A stretch of DNA of 64,000 bases from Hyphomonadaceae bacterium (GCA_024743315.1 JANSWU010000004.1:248001-312000); one strand, 5' to 3'. Positions 44,774 to 53,732 are shown, counted from the first letter of the stretch. Notes: generated from the sequence alone by a model not told the origin. Numbers and translations: made by a program.

Positions 44774-45771
44774 ACAAACAGCTCAAGCGGATCTTTCCCA
44801 GCCTCATTCTCCAAGAAGCCGAGCGTCTCGAAGGTCTGTTTCATTGTGCCTGAGAGCGGTGCTTGCAGCGTCAGCGGTTTTCCCGTCTTGCGCGGAATGA
44901 CCAGAGCCCGCGCGTGCAAATGCAAACCCTTGGCGACGCCTTGAGGGACTTCACGGCGGGTCGCATATTTATCATCGCCGAGAATGCTGGTGCCAAGCTC
45001 ATGCATATGAAAGCGCAATTGGTGCATGCGCCCGGTCGACGGTTTCAAGGCGACCCAGGCCGCGCGGCGCGCCGCAGTTGAGACAACAACATAATCGGTA
45101 ATCGCATGTTTGGAGACCTTGTCTCCATGGGCGCCGAGTACCATGCGTTCGCGGCCCTCTTCGCCAACGCCCTTACGCATCCAGGAGCGCAATTGCCCAG
45201 CGGGCGGATGCGGAACCCCTACGGTGACGGCCCAATAGACCTTGTCCATGTCGCGGGAATGGAACAAGTCGCCGAGCCGGGAGGCGGCGGCCGGGTGTTT
45301 GGCGATGAGCAAAAGCCCGGACGTGGCTTTGTCCAGTCGGTGCACCAGACGCGGGCGATGCTCGCCATCTGATAGCGCATCCAGCATGCCGTCTATGTGG
45401 CGACCGCCCTGCCCAGTTCCGCCCTGCACCGCAATGCCGGCCGGCTTATTGAGCACAAACATTTCATCATCCTCATGAATGATGAGGGGCTTCAGAAAAG
45501 CCAGGGCTTTGGCATTTGGTTTCTTCGGCGCGCTCCACGGCGCATCACCCTCCTTGGCCGTCTTCGAGGCGAAAGGCGGCAGGCGCACCGACATGCCCGC
45601 TTCAAGCCTGGTATTGGCCTTGGCGCGCGCCCCATCGACGCGGATCTGCCCGGTTCGCAGCAGCTTTTCCAGCTCCCCCTGGGTCATCGGCATGCGCCGT
45701 TTCACCCAGCGGTCGAGCCGCACGCCACCTTCTTTCTCAGAAACGGTTTCAGTGATCACTTGCCGGCTCAT
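44770..45771 (-). CDS. RluA-family 23S rRNA pseudouridine synthase
   Basis: A 333-residue RluC/RluD-type enzyme: S4 RNA-binding domain at about 10-75 (RLDRWVKRRMPMTQGELEKLLRTGQIRVDG), then the catalytic region with the signature HRLDKATSGLLLIAKH carrying the nucleophilic aspartate. RMHQLRFHMHELG is the later conserved stretch. It likely modifies U positions in 23S rRNA. Stop overlaps the OppC-like stop; start overlaps the crcB stop by four bases (ATGA), so crcB and this gene are one transcript. Confidence 0.92.
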   Translation of the reverse strand: MSRQVITETVSEKEGGVRLDRWVKRRMPMTQGELEKLLRTGQIRVDGARAKANTRLEAGMSVRLPPFASKTAKEGDAPWSAPKKPNAKALAFLKPLIIHEDDEMFVLNKPAGIAVQGGTGQGGRHIDGMLDALSDGEHRPRLVHRLDKATSGLLLIAKHPAAASRLGDLFHSRDMDKVYWAVTVGVPHPPAGQLRSWMRKGVGEEGRERMVLGAHGDKVSKHAITDYVVVSTAARRAAWVALKPSTGRMHQLRFHMHELGTSILGDDKYATRREVPQGVAKGLHLHARALVIPRKTGKPLTLQAPLSGTMKQTFETLGFLENEAGKDPLELFV

Positions 45772-46151
45772 GCGAGCAACCTTTTCAGAGCGATCAGGCC
45801 GACTGCGAAGGCGGCCAGTGCGCCCACCATGTTGAGCCCGGCAAAGACCAAACCCTTCATCACATCACCGGTCATGAACATATGAACCGTGTCGCGCGAG
45901 AAGGCAGAAAAGGTCGTGAACGCGCCCATCATCCCGACGCCGACGAGAAGCCACAGCGTATTTTCTATGGCTGGCTCGCGGCTCGAAAACCAGCCCATCA
46001 TTGCCCCCAGGATAAAGCTGCCAACAACATTCACGAACAGGGTCGCCCAGGCGCCAGACATACCGCCCTGTTCGGTGAAGGCGAGGCCAACGCCGTACCG
46101 CATGGAGGCGCCAATCGCCCCGCCAATCGCAACTAAGACCAGTCCATTCAT
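45768..46151 (-). CDS. crcB: Fluoride channel Fluc/CrcB
   Basis: A 127-residue protein with four membrane helices, the dual-topology Fluc channel that exports fluoride passively. GGAIGASMRYG and TFSAFSRDTVHM, which holds the phenylalanine box and the sodium-site glycine region, are diagnostic. Upstream DNA shows no fluoride-riboswitch core. It precedes the pseudouridine synthase gene. Confidence 0.95.
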   Translation of the reverse strand: MNGLVLVAIGGAIGASMRYGVGLAFTEQGGMSGAWATLFVNVVGSFILGAMMGWFSSREPAIENTLWLLVGVGMMGAFTTFSAFSRDTVHMFMTGDVMKGLVFAGLNMVGALAAFAVGLIALKRLLA

Positions 46152-46261
46152 GGCCTGCCTCTTAGGCCAGGTTGCGCAACGACGCTAGCCATTGTGCGCC
46201 GGTGTAATGGTTTTCGCTTTGCCACGACTAATCCTTTGAACCGATGCAAAGGAGATGTTGA

Positions 46262-46372
46262 ATGTGGCCCAAGCTCTGCACCTCGAATACGCGAACGTCG
46301 CTGACCGAAACCGTGTTGTGGACCATCAGCGGCGTGATGATCCTACTCGACGCGCTGATCCCTCAGCTCTAG
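46262..46372 (+). CDS. Candidate 36-residue membrane peptide before the sigma factor
   Basis: A short ATG frame preceded at seven bases by AAAGGAG (46248-46254), the best ribosome site in this stretch. The encoded peptide starts MWPKLCTSNTRTSLTE and ends with a hydrophobic stretch VLWTISGVMILLDALIPQL, likely membrane-spanning. It stops eight bases before the sigma gene. It may be a small membrane protein co-expressed with the sigma factor, or simply a translated leader that couples ribosomes to the next gene. Confidence 0.45.
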   Translation: MWPKLCTSNTRTSLTETVLWTISGVMILLDALIPQL

Positions 46373-46380
46373 AGCGAGAT

Positions 46381-46875
46381 ATGTCGATTACGCTAAAATC
46401 GATTGTTGAACAGCATGGGGGGATGATTTCACGCATTGCCTCCTCCTATGAAGCACGTCCGGAACTCGCAGAAGAGCTGGTTCAGGATTCGCTGTTGGCA
46501 ATATGGCGGGCCTTGCCGAAATATCGCGGCGAAGCCAATCCCAAGACATATGCAGCACGGATCGCGCACAATGTCTGTATCAGTCATGTCCGCAAAGCCA
46601 GTAAACGCAAAACCGAACCGCTCGATGAACAATTGCATGACGACACACCTGGTCCAGAGGATCAGGCTGATCAGGCCCTGCAACGCGAAAGACTACTCGC
46701 GGCGGTCCGGCAACTCAATCTCGCCAATCGTCAGATCGTGACCTTGCATCTGGAGGGCTTCAGCAATGTCGAAATCGCAGACACGCTCGGTCTGACGGCG
46801 AACAATGTGGGTGTGCGTCTGGCGCGCGCCCGCTCTGAACTCAAGATACTTCTGGGAGACCTGTCGGATGACTGA
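46381..46875 (+). CDS. ECF-type RNA polymerase sigma factor
   Basis: A 164-residue sigma factor with only regions 2 and 4. Region 2 (about 20-75) has ELVQDSLLAIWRALPKY and the promoter-melting helix NPKTYAARIAHNVCISHVRK. Region 4 (about 105-160) has LNLANRQIVTLHLEGFSNVEIADTLGLTANNVGVRLARAR, binding the -35 element. It overlaps the next gene by eight bases, and that product is a membrane protein likely to be its anti-sigma partner. ATG 46381 is chosen for the family start; an upstream frame to 46255 is not conserved. Confidence 0.9.
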   Translation: MSITLKSIVEQHGGMISRIASSYEARPELAEELVQDSLLAIWRALPKYRGEANPKTYAARIAHNVCISHVRKASKRKTEPLDEQLHDDTPGPEDQADQALQRERLLAAVRQLNLANRQIVTLHLEGFSNVEIADTLGLTANNVGVRLARARSELKILLGDLSDD

Positions 46876-47440
46876 TGCTCTGAAAACCTTATGGCAGGAC
46901 AGCCCGCCTTTCGATGTTGACGCAATGGTCGACCGGCTCAATCGCAATAATCGCGATATCCGCTCCCTCAATACCTGGTCAACGGTGATTTCGCTCGCGG
47001 TTTTCGCAGTCCTGATTGGATTGGAATGGTCAGGCAACTTGCACACAGATGGCATGATGACGCTGCTCGGCACGCTTTGCCTTGTGCTCGGCGGCGGTCA
47101 TTATCTCTGGGCGAAGCGGCGCCTGCAAAAAGCCTTTTCTCGAGAACCAGAGGCGTTGATCAAATTCATGATTCAGCGTACCCGCGCGGCCGTCAATCTG
47201 GGCCGCATGCTTTATCTCCTACCAGTTCCAAGCCTTGGCTTTGGCTATTTGCTCGGTCGCTTTACACCGAATGTCGAACGCGAGACACCGATGCCGGACT
47301 GGATTGATCCGGTCATTATCCTGATCGCTGTGACCTTTGTCATCGTGCCGACAACGCTCGGGCTCTGGTTCACCCGTCGCAAGGTCAAAGAGCTGAAAGA
47401 ATTACAGGCGATCGCCCGTGAAATGGAAGGATCGGACTAA
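46868..47440 (+). CDS. Four-helix membrane protein, likely anti-sigma partner
   Basis: A 190-residue inner-membrane protein with a cytoplasmic N-terminal helix (1-36), four membrane segments (about 37-53, 62-82, 113-131, 147-168) and a charged C-terminal helix. The ATG overlaps the sigma stop by eight bases, so the two are made together; that is the usual layout of ECF sigma and anti-sigma pairs. The N-terminus (TDALKTLWQDSPPFDVDAMVDRL) lacks the HxxxCxxC zinc motif of ZAS anti-sigmas, so the assignment rests on context. Its stop lies 11 bases from the stop of the caspase-fold gene. Confidence 0.6.
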   Translation: MTDALKTLWQDSPPFDVDAMVDRLNRNNRDIRSLNTWSTVISLAVFAVLIGLEWSGNLHTDGMMTLLGTLCLVLGGGHYLWAKRRLQKAFSREPEALIKFMIQRTRAAVNLGRMLYLLPVPSLGFGYLLGRFTPNVERETPMPDWIDPVIILIAVTFVIVPTTLGLWFTRRKVKELKELQAIAREMEGSD

Positions 47441-47451
47441 GCGTCCGATCG

Positions 47452-49446
47452 CTATCCTTCTGAGACGAAGAAAAACTCATCACCAATGGTGCGGTCAATG
47501 TAGTTTGGGTTTTGCCGCCCAGCTGTGACCCGCCCAACCTGGTCCTGAACCCGTTTGAACAGGACATTGGCCGGTTCATTCAAGGAGATCATCAGCTCGG
47601 AGAGAATCTTCGAATACAAACCATCATCGGCAGCGGTCTTTCCAGGTTCCGTGGCAAAGGCCTGGAACAGGCCCGACACCCAGGTCACCGGCTCATAGGT
47701 CCGCATCAGGCCTTTCGAGTCATCCGCCATCACCGTCCGACAGGCATCAAACACAACAAAGCTGAGTGGACCTTGTGGAAGGCGATTGAAAATATCCTCA
47801 AACGCCACGGCGCCATCGCGGACATCAATCTCGGAGGCCCCGGCCAGATCGGTCGGCAGAATGTAATTGGTGCCGTCCATGTTGAGGCCATGGCCGGAAT
47901 AATAGAAGAAACTGACCGGGTCCTGATCGGCGGCCAGACTGTCCTGCAAACGCAATCCGTGAAGTGACAGCTCGCGGATCGCCCTCTGGCGTCCAAGGTC
48001 CCGGCAATGGGTCACCGTGAATCCGACCTGTTGCAATGCCGCAGCCATGCGTTCGCCATCAAGATGCGTTTCACTCAAGCGGCTGAGCGGGGCCTGATAG
48101 CCGAGATTGGTCATCAATAATGCAAAGCGATTTGCGTCGCTTCCTGGAAGCGTCTCACAAGCCGCATTTGCGGGCATTGCCAGCGTAGTCGCGGCAGACG
48201 CATCTAAGGCTGATGACTGTCCTGCGTCCGTGGTAATCCCAGCGCGCGTGTTGAGATTCCTGCTCATCACCAAATCCGGTTCAGGCGCAAGAAGATCGTC
48301 CAGCGACTCAACCCTGATCCTGAGCGGAATTCGTTTGACCGATTTGTTGACTTGCCGGCCATCGCGCTCGATCGATTTCGAAATCACGAAGACCAATGAA
48401 AACGTCCCGGTCTCTTGAGGCGTTACTTCCCACTGCCAGACCGTTGCGTCGCCGGCATCCACGGGTTGGACTTCATCCGTGATTGCGAACATGTCAAATC
48501 CGCGCCCAACAAGCTTGGCCGACATCAAGTCTGAGACATCCAGCGTGTCCAGGCTGCGCTCAAGCGCGGCGGCATCGACGCCAGGCATATTGCCGCTGCC
48601 AAGCGTCGCGGTCAGATTGAGGTCCACATCTTCTACCGTATCGGTGCTGGTCACGGGCTGGATCGCCACTTCGAGATAATAGGTCCGATCCTGCACCATT
48701 GATTTTGGCGCATGGTGGATAATCCGGCCGGTATCGAAATCATCTTCGGGCTCACCGGCGCCGGCGCCGCTGCCGCCGCTGCCGAGGCCACCAATACTAC
48801 CGATATTACCGATCCCAAGTCCGCCCGTGGCCGACCCGCCACCGCCAACGCCACTTCCTGAAGTGCCCAATCCGATCGGCTGGCGACCGCGCCCCTGTTC
48901 ACCATCTTCGTCTTCGTCATCAAACGCGCCCCATGCATCTTCAGACTCGTCATCATCAGAGCTGCCCGCCGCGCCTAATATCGCCAAAAGCCCGTCGCCT
49001 TCGGCCATCATTTGCTCCTGAGCGCGCGCCCGGGCTTCTGCTTCGCTTTGTTCCGCGCGCACGCGATCTCTCTCGAGTTTTTCAGCTTCGATCCGGTCTC
49101 CGACACTCGGCGCCTCTTCGACGATCATGACCTCTTCAGCTTCCAAAACTGGAGGAGGGGGCGGCGGAGGGGGCGGAGGCAAGGGAGGAGGAGGAGGCTG
49201 ATTCGCCGGTTCCTCGGCGTTGATCTCGAAATCCGTTCCCCTTTCTCCCTGTTGGCTTTCGGGGAGCTGCACCGCTCCGTCAGGAATCGGCCGGCACGCT
49301 GGGTCATCAGCGCTTTCGACCCGCACCTCGCCGGGGCCACACTGGTCAGCAGATTGCGCAGACTTCGCTGGCGCTCCACCGAACAAGTTACAAGCGCCAA
49401 GCCAGCCGATAAGAGCGAATATCAGAAAAAGTCTCGACGCAGACAT
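47452..49446 (-). CDS. Caspase-fold lipoprotein
   Basis: A 664-residue envelope protein. Lipobox WLGAC (Cys19), then a short cysteine-bearing head, a polyproline run (84-99), a Glu/Arg/Ala coiled coil (103-150), an acidic Asp/Glu stretch (162-183), a glycine-serine-rich linker (192-231), a beta-sandwich-like region with V-x-Q-W-E-V-x-P-x-x-x-G (about 245-382), and a caspase p20 domain (about 435-655). The catalytic dyad is present: His519 in YYSGHG and Cys569 in DACR. This makes it a peptidase C14 relative (orthocaspase), probably active. It is convergent with the sigma/membrane-partner genes, 11 bases away. The target is unknown. Proteolysis in the periplasm or of outer-membrane proteins is inferred from the lipobox. 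Confidence 0.88.
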   Translation of the reverse strand: MSASRLFLIFALIGWLGACNLFGGAPAKSAQSADQCGPGEVRVESADDPACRPIPDGAVQLPESQQGERGTDFEINAEEPANQPPPPPLPPPPPPPPPPVLEAEEVMIVEEAPSVGDRIEAEKLERDRVRAEQSEAEARARAQEQMMAEGDGLLAILGAAGSSDDDESEDAWGAFDDEDEDGEQGRGRQPIGLGTSGSGVGGGGSATGGLGIGNIGSIGGLGSGGSGAGAGEPEDDFDTGRIIHHAPKSMVQDRTYYLEVAIQPVTSTDTVEDVDLNLTATLGSGNMPGVDAAALERSLDTLDVSDLMSAKLVGRGFDMFAITDEVQPVDAGDATVWQWEVTPQETGTFSLVFVISKSIERDGRQVNKSVKRIPLRIRVESLDDLLAPEPDLVMSRNLNTRAGITTDAGQSSALDASAATTLAMPANAACETLPGSDANRFALLMTNLGYQAPLSRLSETHLDGERMAAALQQVGFTVTHCRDLGRQRAIRELSLHGLRLQDSLAADQDPVSFFYYSGHGLNMDGTNYILPTDLAGASEIDVRDGAVAFEDIFNRLPQGPLSFVVFDACRTVMADDSKGLMRTYEPVTWVSGLFQAFATEPGKTAADDGLYSKILSELMISLNEPANVLFKRVQDQVGRVTAGRQNPNYIDRTIGDEFFFVSEG

Positions 49447-49518
49447 GGCTCGTCCCGATAGCAACCTGAACCTCTCTCAATTGCTATCACAAGAAAATTT
49501 TGGGCACCAGCTAACCGC

Positions 49519-49983
49519 TTAACGGGCGGCGCGTTTCAATCGATTGAGCGCCTCATCAAGGGCCGACAGATAACGCGACCGATCCGCTTTCGAGAACGGC
49601 GCGGCGCCGCCAATCTGATCGCCGCCGGCGCGCAGATCGGCCATGATTGCGCGGGTCGCAATGGCGCCGCCGATTGAGTTCTCTGTGAATGGCTTGCCGT
49701 TCGGACCCAGCACGATGGCGCCTTTTTTGAGCGCTCGTTCGGCCAGGAGGATATCCGCCGTGACAACAACGCTGGCACCATGCGCCAGGTCGACGACATG
49801 GTCATCCGCCGCATCGAACCCATCACTGACGGTAACATGCTGGATTAGGGAGTGCGGCGGTACGCGCAGAAAGCTGTTGCTGACCAATGTGACTGGCACC
49901 TGATGGCGCAAAGCGACTTTATAGGTCTCGTCCTTGACCGGACAGGCGTCGGCATCGACGAGGATCTGGATCGTTTCGGGCAC
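49519..49983 (-). CDS. YaiI/YqxD family protein (DUF188)
   Basis: A 154-residue PIN-like-fold family protein: ILVDADACPVKDETYKVA is the signature with acidic residues as in PIN nucleases, followed by VTADILLAERALKKG and GPNGKPFTENSIGGAIATRAI. Function is unassigned; a nuclease has been proposed. Start is a GTG overlapping the argF stop by one base. Confidence 0.9.
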   Translation of the reverse strand: MPETIQILVDADACPVKDETYKVALRHQVPVTLVSNSFLRVPPHSLIQHVTVSDGFDAADDHVVDLAHGASVVVTADILLAERALKKGAIVLGPNGKPFTENSIGGAIATRAIMADLRAGGDQIGGAAPFSKADRSRYLSALDEALNRLKRAAR

Positions 49984-50909
49984 TATTTATAGAGACACCA
50001 GCGCATGATCGCTTTCTGCACGTGTAGTCGGTTTTCGGCTTCGTCCCAGACCAGCGAATTCGGACCGTCTATCACCTCAGAGTCAACCTCCTCGCCGCGA
50101 TGGGCCGGCAGGCAATGCAGGAATTTGGCACCGCCTTGCGCCAGCTCCATCAACTCGTCGGTCACCGCATAAGGATCCAACTCCGCCAGACGCTCTTCGC
50201 CATCCTTGTCGCCCATCGAGACGAACGTATCGGTGATGACAACATCCGCTCCGGCGACAGCTTCTTCGGCCGTGTCATAGAGATCAATCCGGCCCTGCAG
50301 TTCGCGGGCAATATCGACATCCTCTTCATCCGGCGCATAACGGTCCGGCGTTCCGACCGCGAACGAGAAACCGAATTTCGGTGCCGCGTGGATAAAACTG
50401 GAACAGACATTATTGCCGTCACCAACCCAGGCGAGGCGCGCGCCTTTGAGGTCGAGCCCGCTTTCCTCCAGCGTCATCAGATCGGCCATGATCTGGCACG
50501 GATGCGAGCGATCAGTCAGACCATTGATCACCGGCACGCTGGCCGCTTCTGCGAATATCTCCAGGTCGCCATGATTATTCGCCCGCAGCATGACCATATC
50601 GACATAGCGGCTCAGCACGCGCGCCGTATCTTCGACCGTCTCGCCTCGACCGAGCTGCATGTCCGCGGCGGTGGCAATGATCGAATCGCCGCCAAGCTGG
50701 CGCATTGCGGCTTCAAAGCTGAACCGGGTCCGGGTTGAATTTTTCTCGAACACCATCGCCATCGTGTGCCCGGCAAGCGCCGCATCGGCGTCGGGCTTGC
50801 CCTTTGGCCAGCCTTGGCGCGCACGCTTCATCGCATGGGCTTGATCCATGATGGCGCGCAGGTCGCTCGCCTCAAGCTGCCACAGGTCGATAAAGTGCCG
50901 ATACGCCAT
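49983..50909 (-). CDS. argF: Ornithine carbamoyltransferase
   Basis: Makes citrulline from ornithine and carbamoyl phosphate in arginine synthesis. The 308-residue enzyme has the carbamoyl-phosphate loop STRTRFSFE, the ornithine-side [12 protein letters not shown] and the catalytic [12 protein letters not shown]. It forms a cytoplasmic trimer. The downstream DUF188 gene overlaps by one base. argD is 11 kb away rather than adjacent as in some relatives. Confidence 0.96.
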   Translation of the reverse strand: MAYRHFIDLWQLEASDLRAIMDQAHAMKRARQGWPKGKPDADAALAGHTMAMVFEKNSTRTRFSFEAAMRQLGGDSIIATAADMQLGRGETVEDTARVLSRYVDMVMLRANNHGDLEIFAEAASVPVINGLTDRSHPCQIMADLMTLEESGLDLKGARLAWVGDGNNVCSSFIHAAPKFGFSFAVGTPDRYAPDEEDVDIARELQGRIDLYDTAEEAVAGADVVITDTFVSMGDKDGEERLAELDPYAVTDELMELAQGGAKFLHCLPAHRGEEVDSEVIDGPNSLVWDEAENRLHVQKAIMRWCLYK

Positions 50910-51109
50910 ACAAACCCCTCCCGGGTCAAAAGGAAGCGGCGCTCTTAGCGCATTTCCCTAAGGAAAGCTACCATCGGATCGCCCAGGCCTGATCTGCAAG
51001 GATGACGGTCGAAACGGTCGGACTATGTGACGAAAATGAACTGGCGTCGCTGTTCCAACTCAAGTAGACGCTGAAGCTCAAATTTTGACCTAACGAAGGA
51101 CAGGTGCAA

Positions 51110-52327
51110 ATGGATCGAGTTCTCATTATCGGCGCCGGCGCAGCGGGGTCCGTCGTGGCCCAGAAATGCGCCATGGATCGCGACACGTTCAAGCATATTA
51201 CCTTGGCCTCGCGTCGCCTGGTCTCCTGCGAAAAGGTCGCCGCCCTGTGCGAGACTCCGATCGAGATTGCTGAGGTCGATGCCGACAATGTCGAGGAAAC
51301 CGTCGCGCTGATCGAGAAGGTCAAGCCGGATCTCGTCATCAATATGGCCCTGCCCTATCAGGACCTACCGATCATGGATGCCTGTCTGGCGACCAAGACC
51401 CATTATATGGACACCGCCAATTACGAGCCACGCGATGTCGCCAAATTCGAATATCATTGGCAATGGGCCTACCAGGACAAGTTCAAGCAGGCCGGCCTGA
51501 CCGCCATTCTGGGCTGCGGGTTTGACCCCGGCTGCACCAATATCTATTGCGCCTATGCCCAGCAGGAAGGCCTGCTCGATGAGATAGAATATATCGACAT
51601 TGTCGACTGCAATGCCGGGGATCATGGCAAGACGTTCGCGACCAATTTCAATCCGGAAATCAATCTGCGCGAAGTGACCCAAGACGGGCGCTATTGGAAA
51701 GACGGCGAATGGATCGAAATCCCGGCCCTCTCAATCCGGACGATGATCGACTATCCGGAGGTGGGTCCGAAAATGTCCTACCTGATCTATCACGAAGAAG
51801 AAGAGAGCCTGGTCAAACACATCAAAGGCCTGAAACAGATCCGCTTCTGGATGACCTTTGGCGATGAGTACATCAAGCATTTGGACGTGTTCAAATCGAT
51901 CGGCCTGATCGGGCTTGAGCCGATCAAGCATAAGGGCATGGACATCATCCCGATGGAATTCCTGAAAGACTTGCTGCCGGTGCCGAGCACACTGGCCGAG
52001 GGCTATACGGGCAAGACCTCGATCGGCGTCATCCTGCGCGGCACCAAGGATGGCCAACCGGTGACCAAGATGATCTACAATGTCAGCGACCACGCCAAGA
52101 CCAATGAAGAAGTTTCGGCCCAGGCGGTCAGCTACACAACCGGCGTGCCGCCAGTCTCAGGCGCGGCCATGTTCTTCAAGGGCGAATGGGCGGGAGCCGG
52201 CGTGTTCAATGTCGAACAATTCCCGGCCAAGCCCTTCCTTGAAGACGTCGCCAAACGCGGCCTGCCCTGGCATGTGATCGACGTGCCGACCGGGGCGCAG
52301 GACGAGCTGTTCGCGGTGGAGACTTAG
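51110..52327 (+). CDS. Carboxynorspermidine synthase (CANSDH)
   Basis: A 405-residue saccharopine-dehydrogenase-like enzyme that reductively condenses aspartate semialdehyde with diaminopropane or putrescine, giving carboxynorspermidine or carboxyspermidine. Rossmann motif IIGAGAAGSVVAQKCA, then KPDLVINMALPYQDLPIMDACL and AILGCGFDPGCTNIYCAY support the saccharopine-dehydrogenase fold; the match to CANSDH rather than LysDH rests on overall resemblance and the nspC gene nearby. ATG 51110 has AAGGA nine bases upstream. asd, which supplies its substrate, lies at 14 kb. Confidence 0.82.
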   Translation: MDRVLIIGAGAAGSVVAQKCAMDRDTFKHITLASRRLVSCEKVAALCETPIEIAEVDADNVEETVALIEKVKPDLVINMALPYQDLPIMDACLATKTHYMDTANYEPRDVAKFEYHWQWAYQDKFKQAGLTAILGCGFDPGCTNIYCAYAQQEGLLDEIEYIDIVDCNAGDHGKTFATNFNPEINLREVTQDGRYWKDGEWIEIPALSIRTMIDYPEVGPKMSYLIYHEEEESLVKHIKGLKQIRFWMTFGDEYIKHLDVFKSIGLIGLEPIKHKGMDIIPMEFLKDLLPVPSTLAEGYTGKTSIGVILRGTKDGQPVTKMIYNVSDHAKTNEEVSAQAVSYTTGVPPVSGAAMFFKGEWAGAGVFNVEQFPAKPFLEDVAKRGLPWHVIDVPTGAQDELFAVET

Positions 52328-52330
52328 GAC

Positions 52331-52837
52331 GTGAGCAAATCCTTGGGCAACAAGCTCATTTTGATTTGGTCTATTGCGGGTATTTTTCTCCTCTACGGTT
52401 TGTTCTCAATATTGACGTCATTAGACTCGAATTTTGAAACTACCTCGCATGAGGGTATCCTTGTCGAAGCTACTGGTAGCAGTGGCATTAGGGGTCTCCA
52501 CAATAACACCACGCTCAGGATCGAAAAAGCCGATGGCCGGATCGAAGAGCGAGAAGTCAAATCCTCTCACCGCTTTGGTGACATCGCAAAAATTCGCGAC
52601 CAGGCGCGGACGTTCATAGGAAAGCGTATTGTCTATTACACCAAGGGTAACAGCGGCTCAGGTCGTCTGGTGTCGGTTCGGTCCGTTGGTGGCGATGAAA
52701 TCGTCAGCGCAGAACACACGCTTCGAGCGCAGCGATTCACCGGATGGGCAACTCTGATTGGGGGAGCTGTATTGGGTTTGCTCTCGTTTGTCCCTGGTAT
52801 ATTCGGCCGGAGCCGGCGGGAGTACCCTCCCAACTAG
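52331..52837 (+). CDS. Two-helix membrane protein of unknown function
   Basis: A 168-residue protein with a membrane segment at about 8-28 (LILIWSIAGIFLLYGLFSIL), a soluble loop, and a second segment (ATLIGGAVLGLLSFVPGIF) near the end, resembling DUF3592-type topology. It starts at GTG four bases after the CANSDH stop, so it is likely co-transcribed. Its sequence seems more AT-rich than the flanks, which suggests later arrival. No function. Confidence 0.6.
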   Translation: MSKSLGNKLILIWSIAGIFLLYGLFSILTSLDSNFETTSHEGILVEATGSSGIRGLHNNTTLRIEKADGRIEEREVKSSHRFGDIAKIRDQARTFIGKRIVYYTKGNSGSGRLVSVRSVGGDEIVSAEHTLRAQRFTGWATLIGGAVLGLLSFVPGIFGRSRREYPPN

Positions 52838-52867
52838 TTCTCCTCGCTTTCGGTCGGGTCACGTGTT

Positions 52868-53305
52868 TCAGCAACAGCCCCCAGCAGACTTCGCCGTCGG
52901 TGTGTGCGGCACCTCATCGCGCAGGTCGTGGCCATAGGTCGGGATCGCGTCCATCGTATGGAACATCTCCCAAACCACGCCTTGCGGGTCGCGGGCCCAG
53001 TGTTTGTTGGAGGCAGCATAGCAACAGTTCGCGCCCGGCTCGGCCAGGGTCGATTGTTCGGCCGCTTGCAAGGCGGCATTGACCGCCTCGAGCTCGTCAT
53101 CGCTGTCGACTTGCAGGCCAAGATGGTCGACGCCACGTGTGGCGCCATCGCGCTGGCTGACAGCGAGATTAATCCGCGGATCGTCAAGCATCCATTTCAT
53201 ATAGTCCGGTTTGTCGACAGTCGGGGCCTGGCCGAACAAAGCGGTGTAATAACGCTTGGTCGCGTCCATGTCGGCGGCGCTGATATGGATATGCATACGT
53301 TTCAT
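52868..53305 (-). CDS. ArsI/CadI-type VOC protein
   Basis: A 145-residue vicinal-oxygen-chelate protein close to ArsI (C-As lyase) and CadI. Fe(II) ligands fit: a histidine in MHIHIS, one in VDHLGLQVDS and the glutamate in VVWEMF. The vicinal pair NCCYAASNKHWA is the arsenical-binding cysteine pair, and another CC ends the chain. ArsI splits the C-As bond of methylarsenite and related herbicides. It starts inside the ArsR stop (ATGA), so the two form one unit. Confidence 0.8.
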   Translation of the reverse strand: MKRMHIHISAADMDATKRYYTALFGQAPTVDKPDYMKWMLDDPRINLAVSQRDGATRGVDHLGLQVDSDDELEAVNAALQAAEQSTLAEPGANCCYAASNKHWARDPQGVVWEMFHTMDAIPTYGHDLRDEVPHTPTAKSAGGCC

Positions 53306-53625
53306 GAGGGCTCCAATTCTACAGTTTGGGAGGGCGAGAAAACACCGCGGCAACAATCCTCCATGAGGAAAGTGCCGAGCGATTGCAGGACGTTGTAATT
53401 GGCTTTGGAGATCAGCGACCGCCCGTGTCGCGATTGTTTGACCAGGCCAGCATCGGCCATGGCTTTGAGGTGATGCCCGAACGTGGTCGCGGGAATGTCG
53501 AGATGCTCGCGCATTTGCGAGACGTTCAGACCCTTGTCTCCGGCCCGCACCAAGAGGCGCAGGATCGCGACCCGGTTCGGATGGCCGAGGGCGGAGAAAG
53601 CGGCAGCGGCATGGGTATCGTTCAT
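53302..53625 (-). CDS. ArsR-family metalloregulator
   Basis: A 107-residue winged-helix repressor: AFSALGHPNRVAILRLLVRAG, then VSQMREHLDIPATTFGHHLKAMADAGLV. Cysteines EDCC sit near the C-terminus instead of the classic alpha-3 site, like the alphaproteobacterial ArsR variants with a C-terminal pair. It probably senses trivalent arsenic or antimony and releases the operator at its own start. It is followed by the ArsI-like gene, overlapping by four bases. Confidence 0.88.
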   Translation of the reverse strand: MNDTHAAAAFSALGHPNRVAILRLLVRAGDKGLNVSQMREHLDIPATTFGHHLKAMADAGLVKQSRHGRSLISKANYNVLQSLGTFLMEDCCRGVFSPSQTVELEPS

Positions 53626-53656
53626 AATATCTATATATCTAGTTTTATAGATATTA
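53625..53656. promoter_or_regulatory. Inverted repeat operator of the ArsR gene
   Basis: TAATATCTATA and TATAGATATTA form a perfect 11-bp inverted repeat separated by ten bases (53625-53656), at the very start of the regulator gene. It has the AT-rich form of ArsR sites. It touches the ATG, which implies a very short 5' leader and direct repression of the arsR-arsI pair. Confidence 0.75.
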
Positions 53657-53732
53657 CAAGATCTGATTTTGCTGCCCTTGGGAAAGCTTGATTATCGAGG
53701 TTGAAACAGCGCCGCCGCGGAGGAATTTAGCG

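Noticed and set aside
46152-46261. Fluoride riboswitch upstream of crcB
   Set aside because: No GGxGATGGxxxxCC-like core is present in the upstream strand.
47512-47967. Plus-strand frame of 151 codons opposite the caspase domain
   Set aside because: It lies wholly inside the real gene on the other strand and has no recognisable motif.
52868-53187. Shorter overlapping frame at the VOC gene
   Set aside because: The VOC frame with ArsI motifs explains the region; the other frame is its shadow.
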